Shown piece after piece: positions 35,901 to 44,900 of a stretch of DNA of 64,000 nt. A program made the translations under genes and the position numbers. The stretch comes from Liolophura sinensis (lineage: Eukaryota > Mollusca > Polyplacophora > Chitonida > Chitonidae), in the NCBI RefSeq assembly GCF_032854445.1, contig NC_088295.1, positions 47,541,385 to 47,605,384 of the forward strand, given 5' to 3'. Every line of letters begins with the position of its first letter. Position 1 is the stretch's first letter. Under the pieces are notes generated by a model. That model made no database searches and was not told the DNA's origin. It saw nothing but the letters and a program-made list of their open reading frames with translations.

Positions 35901-38900
35901 TTAGAGCAAGGAAATATAACTGGTTGGCCCACTGTCAGTATAAGGTGACTGGGTGGGGTGTCATGTCTGGTGTCTTCGGCATGATACACAAATGTACTTC
36001 AGTGGTGGCAGCACTTTGGCGGCATGGACTTGCTCTGTCACAAGTACAGGTACATGACGGATGTCGTGTGAGGTACACATACATATGCCTGATGTACATG
36101 AACGAGTTGTGTGAAGTACACATACCTGATGGAAGAGTTGTGTGAAGTACACACACCTGATGGAAGAGTCGTGTGAAGTACACATACCTGATGGAAGAGT
36201 CATATGAGGTACACATACCTCAATGTAGGGGCTGTGTGAGGTACACATACCTGATGTACGGGCTGTGAGAGGTGCATATACCTGATGTATTGGCTGTGTG
36301 AGGTATACATACCTGATGGAAGAGTTGTGTGAAGTACACATACCTGATGGAAGAGTCGTGTGAGGTACACATACCTCAATGTAGGAGCTGTGTGAGGTAC
36401 ACATACCTGATGTACAGGCTGTGAGAGGTGCATATACCTGATGTATTGGCTGTGTGAGGTACACATACCTGATGGAAGAGTTGTGTGAAGTACACATACC
36501 TGATGGAAGAGTCGTGTGAGGTACACATACCTCAATGTAGGGGCTGTGTGAGGTACACATACCTGATGTACGGGCTGTGAGAGGTGCATATACCTGATGT
36601 ATTGGCTGTGTGAGGTAGACATACCTGATGGAGGAGTTGTGAGGTACACACACCTGAGGTATGGGCTGTGTCAGGTTCACATACCTAATGTAGGAGTTGT
36701 GAGGTACACATACCTGATGGAGGAGCTGTGAGGTTCACATACCTGATGTTTGGGCTGTGTGAGGTGCACATACCTAATGTGTGAGTTCTGTTAGGTTTAC
36801 ATACCTGATTGATGATCTGTGTGAGATAGTCTGTGGATGGTGCGGCCTGGAATTTCTCCATACAAAGCAGAGAGGACACAGCATTGGGCAGAAGACGATG
36901 GACAGCAGTTACTGTTGTGGCGATCCCAAACACCATGACGACTGGCAGGTGATGTAGGTGGTTACTGAAGAAATAAATACAATATTAACCTGACATCATG
37001 GGTAGACCTGATCCGATTGTTGTGGAAAAGGGGCATTAATTAAATTCTGAAATCTAATATTCCAGTTCAGTGATTTTTTTGTAACAATTTGTCACTTCAA
37101 CTGACTCCCTCACAACTACTGATCTGGACTGCTAAAGTTATGATTTTTCCTTTGTTTCTGTTCACATTGCTAGTAATATATATACATTTATGTAAATCTC
37201 ACACATGCATGAGACTGGATGAAGCACACACACACACACACAAAACAAAACATATCATAAAAAAGGTCTGAACATGGAAGGCACTTGCGCCTGACCCAAG
37301 AGTGTTACATGCAAGTGGAGGTCTGAGATGGGGACATGGTCAGAAAATCATAGTTGAATTTGGTGCTCAAAGAGGAAAGAGCAATATGATTTAGTGAATC
37401 TTACTTGAATACTCAATACATACATCAAATCAGTTTTTACAACAAATATCAAATGTTCAGTTGTTCTTTCTATCAGTGGGTTTAATAACACTACTATTTC
37501 ATTCCCTACTCAAAAAGTATTTCACATATATGACGACAGGTCAGTATTTCAGTATTAACTGGGAATTGTATCCAGCACCTCTGGGTAAACAGTTTTATGT
37601 GCTGACCACAGATCACTCAAGCCAATTCCAGTACCATTTATTTTTGACACTGCTATCAATAGCCTTTTTTTTTTTTTTTGACACTGCTATCAATAGCCGT
37701 TATTTTTCACACTGCTATCAATAGCCTTTATTTTTGACACTGCTATCAAGTCTTTTTCTTTGACACTGCTATCAATAGCCGTTATTTTTCACACTGCTAT
37801 CAATAGCCTTTATATTTTGACACTGCTATCAATAGCCTTTAAATCCTGCTTTCCCTGTTCAACAATACACCCATCGAAAAACATTACCACAACATCGCCG
37901 CAACTTTTTAACCAATTATCTGAAAAGTAAATAAATGTTGCTTAAATGCCTCACTGAAATTTTTCAGTCTTCAACAGTTTTTACTATAGAATCCCTGAAT
38001 GTGACACAAACTCATTAAGCAAACTGATAGAACACGAAAATAGTTGTTTGTGATCAGCTGACAAAATTTCATACTTGTTTAAAATTAAAACAAAACAATG
38101 TAAAAATCGCGCCCCACTTGATCACTCTCATCATTACATGCACGATGCTGCTGTCCTGTCTTATAAATCGATACAACTCACTAAAGGGGAACAACTTTGC
38201 AAAACTTTTCCAGCAAGGGAACATTGTCTGGCGGTATAACAGTGTAATGGTATAACTTCACACATGCAGCACAGCATGGCTAGAGAAATGATGCTTTACA
38301 TATTATCCGATTTACCTGATTTGACAAAAACAAAATTCAAACACATCAAGCATTGTCCGGCACAGAATTAATTATCACTGTACCTGAAACACAATGCTTC
38401 CCGCCCTCGAATTGTCCAATTTTGGTATTGCTACTACCTAAAACCAAAATGCTCTTGTTCACAGTCTTGTATACACCTGGAAAGGGTACACAGTTGGGCA
38501 TCGCTCAGTCTTGCATCGGTCTTATGTGAACAAAGTGCCTCCAATCTCAACTAAAACATTACTGGTTTACGGTACTGCAGGATTTTCAACATGGCGACCG
38601 GTTAAGTGATGGACACCCAAAGTGAGTAAATACCTATATGAGACATCAATTATTAAATGTCGGCCCATCGCGCCAAACTGAGGCCCCCTACCCAAATTTT
38701 CTTTTCAGATTTGCACGAATCTCAGAAACGATTTTTTCAAACAGAAAAAACAGAATTCCATCTAAAGACGAAAAATTCTCTTCCCTAATAAACACAGTTC
38801 TGCATGTGTGTACTTGCTTAGCTTCTGCTGAGACTGTTCAGTTCTAATTTTGTTCATTCATGTAGTAGTTTCAAGTTTACCTTGTCAAATTATGGGTAGA

Positions 38901-41900
38901 GGGTACTGCAGTAATCACCTAACCTACATCAGATACCAAATAAACTCACTGATTTTAATAAAGCCATAAATGAAAATGCTGTAGCTGGATTCAAACAGGT
39001 AACCTCTTATTGGTCAATGACGCAATAACCGCAGTGAGCCAGCACTTCAATCACCTAAACCAGCAAGGCCACCCCAACAACACGTAAATACATCAAGCAC
39101 CCGTTATAATACAACAAATCTGACTTGATCCTAAAATACAGTTCAGTCCAAGAAGCCCCTGTGTTTCAATGGGCAGACCTGCAGATGATGAGGAAGTCCT
39201 GTAGAACCTGGGGGGTGAAGCTCTCCAGGTCCTCTAGCACAATCACCAGGGGAGGACTGGAGGATGGGGCGGAGTCTGGACTACTCGTCCTTTTCTTCTT
39301 GGACGGGGAATGTTGACACTGCAAACACAATCCACGTATTAAAATAACCATGCTATGGTGCTATAAACAATCCCAAGCACGTTATTGACTGAAATATTCG
39401 TGATGTGGTGTTATTAAGCCTCAATTATTCATTCAGTCCAAATGCTTGATTTATTGATTTCAATTTATTTTAGGCCATACTCAGGAGTATTTTCAGTTAC
39501 AAGTTTACGGGTGAAACTGGAAAGAGAAAACCACAGCATTCTGCCCATAGCTGACAAACCTCCTGAGCCAAAACCAAAGTAGAGCCAAAGATACTGACCG
39601 ACTGATTGACTGAATGATGCTTGTTTCACACCATACTCAATAACAGTAAGATTCACTTCATACAGTGGCAATCTGTTTCATGAGGGAAAAAAACGGAATG
39701 CCCAGAAGGTACTCTAATTGCTTAACCTCTTTGCATATGAAGGAGCATCTTTCAGTGCAATTTATACACACTTTTAGACAAAACCACACTGCTTAGATGG
39801 GCCAATTTCAGGGCTTCACAAAAAACATAACTTCATCAGTCTACATAGAATAATGCCTCCAGAATATGATTGATTAAACACCTTGAAAACATGTGAATAG
39901 ATTGAAAAATTATCGTAACCTGCCATACTTTGGCAAGTTACCGAAGAACATTTCCTCGTGTGACATATAGATAAGCAAATCATATTGGTTGAAGACTTAA
40001 CAAAAACTTTCCAAAGAGTAATCCTTTAAAGTCACATCAAATACTGAACTTACTGTGTCAAGACAACATTTCACTAAACTTTTTAACGAATGAAAACAAT
40101 CATACAAAAATACATTTAATGCCTGAACATGAAACTCTGAACAATGGTCCATTGGATATAAAACATTAACCAGGTGGTCTCTTATCCTTTAACGGGTAAT
40201 GGTGAAACACCCACCTGCTGTTTTTCTGCATACCACTCAGCTAGTACGTCTATGCTGCAGGGTACTTTACCAGGCCCTATGCCGTCTTCGTCATCACTGT
40301 CCTGAAAAACACACCATAATTATCTGTACATAATAATCCATACTAATTCACCTCTCAAGTGGACATTCAGAGAACAATAAAGCAAAAAAAAGTATTACTA
40401 TAGGTGGTGAAACTTACATTTTTACAGTAGGATTACATCTAACCTTTCAAACAAATCACAAAATACATTTTTACGATGCAGAGCTCTCAGAATCAGGCGG
40501 GAAGCTTTACACAAGTGGTTATGGACGAAATTTTATGTCAAATGCATTAACTGTTATATATACATATAGCACAAGAATATGCTTAATTATCGATGCATCT
40601 TCTGAGATGTCTGTCGCCACGATATGGCTGAAATATTGCCGATGTGGCGTTAATTCATAATCATTCATTCTGAGATGTCTGCGATATCAAAGGCAAATTT
40701 TGAACTCAGTGTTATCATCTAATGCAGCACCACTGAACTATCACTGCGGGAATCACTGAGATGTCTGAGATATCAAAGGCAATTTTGAACTCAGTGTTAT
40801 CATCTAATACAGTACCACTGAACTATCACAATGGGAATCATTACATGAACACTTAGACTTCAACCTGATGCTGAATTTTTCTTTTCATTCCTCATAATAA
40901 CAGACATGACAGAGGTGACAATAACAGACATGACAGAGGTGACAATAACAGACATGACAGAGGTGACAATAACAGACATGACAGAGGTTCCCAACCAGCA
41001 TAAGAGACAGCATATTATTTCCACTGAAATATCTGTTAACTATAAGTTAACTATATATCGGCTTGACATATTATAAGTTTCGTCTTACTTCCAAGACATC
41101 ACTTAGTAAACAAGAGCCTACACGGCCTGCTAGTGAGCAACATGTGTTCTGTATTGTTGACGAAACCACCCTCACGCGGAAGTAATGTTGCAACAACAAT
41201 ACATCACACATGCATTTGGAATTAAACCCACTCACAAGGAAATGTAACCAATTACACCTTCTCGCATCATTCCTTTTCTTTTCTCTTATACTGACATAAT
41301 ATTCAAAATCTTAAACCCAAAATATCAAATAACCCATGGGTCACATGCAAGCCCAGGAAATGAAGCAAATGGTGCCGTACTATTTTAAAACCTATATTTC
41401 TTGGTGACAAGCCTTGTGCATCTTAAAGCCAGACTACACTGTATTCATAAACAGCCCTACAGTTTTCTTCACACTTACCAGGCTAGCCATGTTCATAAAC
41501 TGTCCGACGGTTTTGGTCAGCATAGTCTTGATGTTTGAGCAATCCTTGGCTCGGAGTACAGTGACATACGGCGAGACCTTCTCCCTGACCATCTGGGTGA
41601 GGTTAGAGAACATCACGGCATGGTCGGGGGTGTTCACACCTTCAGGGGAAGAAACAAGTGCATCAATTGAGTAATGTAACGAAAATGAATCCAACAATTA
41701 CAATCTCCGAGCTGAGAGCCAGTTATTATTTTTAACCCATGTAAAAATGCATTTAAGTTTAAAAAGGACTACAAGCATCGTACCTCACCTGTTAATGGGT
41801 GACAGCAGAACATTTCCATGGTAGTTATCTTAAACAACCTAACATTTCGCCCACAAAATTGCATTTTCAGATGGAAATAAATGTCACAAAATATAATTTT

Positions 41901-44900
41901 TGGTGATGAAACCATTTTCCAGTAGAATATCATCCCATGTTTCAAGCAAACCTCAAAACACCTATCTAAAATTGATAAAACTCTGAGAATAAGGAAGAAT
42001 GAACGAGTTAGTCATGGACAAAATTTGTGGTCATTTAAGGCATGTGCCTCCACCAGGGTTTTGTACTGAACCCAATAAAACATGGGTTGTACTGTGCATT
42101 GCCTCAGAGCACTATTTCTCAAATGGTACATGTCACAAATCTCCAAATGACCTCAAATAGTGCATGTACCTGTTATGAGTGCAGCTGTGGGGATTTCATT
42201 GAGAGCGGGTCTTTGTTGGCCCCCTGGAGAAGACGCCTGATGCAATCTGCTGCCAGAAGTCTTGATGAACTCCAACAAGTCATCAAAAATCCTGGAATTC
42301 ATTTCTGATTGTAGAATCTGCAGGAGAAATACGTATTGGTTTACACAACTAATTATATTCATCAGAAGTATTATTTATTTATTTAATTATTTATTTAAAT
42401 GATTATGGTTTAAGGTCTTACTCAGAAATTTTTTTACCGGTGGCAGAGTGCCTGAGGTAGGTAACAAAAATATTGCATGATAAATGCTAATTTTTTTACA
42501 TATGCACACTCTTTCTCATCACAGATTTTACTTCAGTTATTTCAGCCTTCACTGTACATGAATATTCAGAGTTTTTATGCATAAGCAGAACATGATGCAT
42601 GAAAATAAAAATCAATTCGAAACAAATAATGGTAGCAGTAAGTTTTACACTAAATCTATTAGCCACAGTAAAAATATTACCTTTACGTCACAAATTTTCC
42701 TACTTTTCTTAACTTTGCGACAGATCTTTGGTAAGGTGAGTAAAAATGTTATACTGTATGTTTGTACCAGTCATACTGAATTCATTAGCAAAAAAGGCAC
42801 CAACCTAAGTGACAGCTTTCACCTGATGCAGAATGTCAATACCCTTTGAAGTAATATTTCAACGCTTGCTGCTATGATGAAAACTTGCCTGCACTTTATT
42901 GTTTATGTCCTCCCAAATCTCCTGAAATAACTTCTTACGTCGGTAACTGGCCGGAGCTTTAATCTCAGGAACAAAATAATCATCTGCAACACAGTTGTGA
43001 CAGAGCAAATCTACCGTTACATTCATGATTTACACTGAATTATGGAACTATACTCTGAAACGACAGTTCATACTTCACAAACAATTTACCTGTTCAAATA
43101 AATCTACACAATATACTCACAAAACATGTCTGTTTCCCACTGAAATTTTTGAAATGACGCTAAACATATACATGTACTGAACAATGTCACAGACACATAA
43201 CCTGTATCGAAGGTAAACTTTCAACAGACTTTCCTCAGTCTCAAATGTTTCGTGTGTGTGTTTAAAAAAACAAAAAACACCATGTGAACAAGAAAACACT
43301 CTTTTTTGCCTCTGATAAAAGTTGTGAAATGGGGGTGAAAACCTAGGAATACAAAGCCTTAAGCCTTAGCCTAAGGTATAACATAGTAGGAGATTAATTT
43401 TGGGCGCGTAAAAACTACAAGTGGGCAAAGTAGACCATACGTTACAGATGAAATCATAGCCTGCAACACATCTGATGTCAAACAATGAAAATCTTAAGAC
43501 ACCTAAGTCCCAAATTACTGCAGTTCCCTCTGTTGTAAGTGGAAAAAATTCTGATACCAAATGGATTTTACACCATAGTCGAGAACAATACACTTCTAAA
43601 CGGGACATGTAAATATGAATATGATCATCGCAATATACCTAATCATTAAAAGGCAAAACATAATTTTCATTTATGAGTACTGCAAAAATATTTTATGTAC
43701 CACGTATTGTTTTGTTTGTTTTTATTTTCTTCACTCTTACAAAAGCATTAAAAATCTTTCAAAATGATCTTATTTGTTGTCTGTAAACTTTCAACATATG
43801 TTCCAATGGAAAGTATGCAACATCCACCAAGGCATTTATAGCTGTGTATTCAAACTCACCTGGTTTGGCTATTTTTCGCTTTGTAGTCTTGAACACAAAA
43901 CATCCCTAAAAGAACAAGTTAATTTCAAGAATATTTCATTTCCACAACTGAATCCCAAGGAATATCTATCTATCTTAATTCCTGGTATTCTCAATTGCAC
44001 CACAACAAAAAAGCATGACAGATGATTTATTTCTTGGGGTTTTTTTTTTTTTTTTTGTACGCAGTTCTCAAGAATTTTTCACATGTACGCCGGCGGTCAG
44101 CATTATGATTGAAGGAAACCGGGCAGAGTCCAGGAAAATGACCCACAACCATTTGCAGGCTGCTGCCGTGCGGCAGCATGAGCTGGATTTGAACTCATTG
44201 CACCGCGCTGGCATGCTGAGCCCCTCGACCATGGAGGCCCCTCCATGTTAGATGCGTGAGTGAGTGAGTACTTGAGGTTTAACGTCGTGCTCAACAATTT
44301 TTCAGTCATAAGACAACGAAGGAATCCTTAGGGTGTATGTAATGTACCTCCTTGTTGCAGGGCGGATTTCCACCGCTCTTTTATCTAAAGCTGCTTCACT
44401 GAGATGACTTACCAAAGGTAAGTAAGCCAACCCGCCCGAGCCATTATACAAGTCAACCAATCGTTGCACTATCCCCTTCATGCTGAACGCCAAGTCTTAG
44501 GTGTGACTCGACCCAGGATTGATCCTGAATCAACCGCTCCTGACATGTTAAATGACATTCTATTATAATTAATATGGAGGATAATTGATGAGGTTATTGA
44601 CTTGAACAATACTTACTTGCTTGATTTACTTGATTGGTGTTTTACACCGTACTCAAGAATATTTCACTTATACGACAGCGGTGGGTGGAAACCGGGCAGA
44701 GCCTGGGGGAAAACCACGACCTTCTGCAGTTTGCTGACAGACCTTCCCATGTACTGCCGAAGAGGAAGCTAGCATGAGCTGGACTTGAACTCACAGCAAC
44801 CGCATTAGTGAGAGACTCCTGGGTCATTACGCTGCGCTAGCGCGCTAACCAACTGAGCCACGGAGGCCCCTAGTTGAACAATATACAATGTGTGTATATA

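Noticed and set aside
35961-36680. 239-aa minus-strand ORF with repeated SGMCTSH-type motifs, and an overlapping 149-aa ORF
   Set aside because: Both are created by the 31-bp minisatellite, which has no in-frame stop in some registers. Two frames are open at once and the array sits inside an ORC3 intron.
36060-36803. CRISPR-like regular repeat array
   Set aside because: Repeats are contiguous with no unique spacers, units vary, and the context is a eukaryotic intron.
42881-42889. A GT donor for ORC3 exon 3 instead of GC
   Set aside because: No GT in the right phase lies near the end of the conserved peptide. CAG|GCAAGT preserves frame into exon 4.
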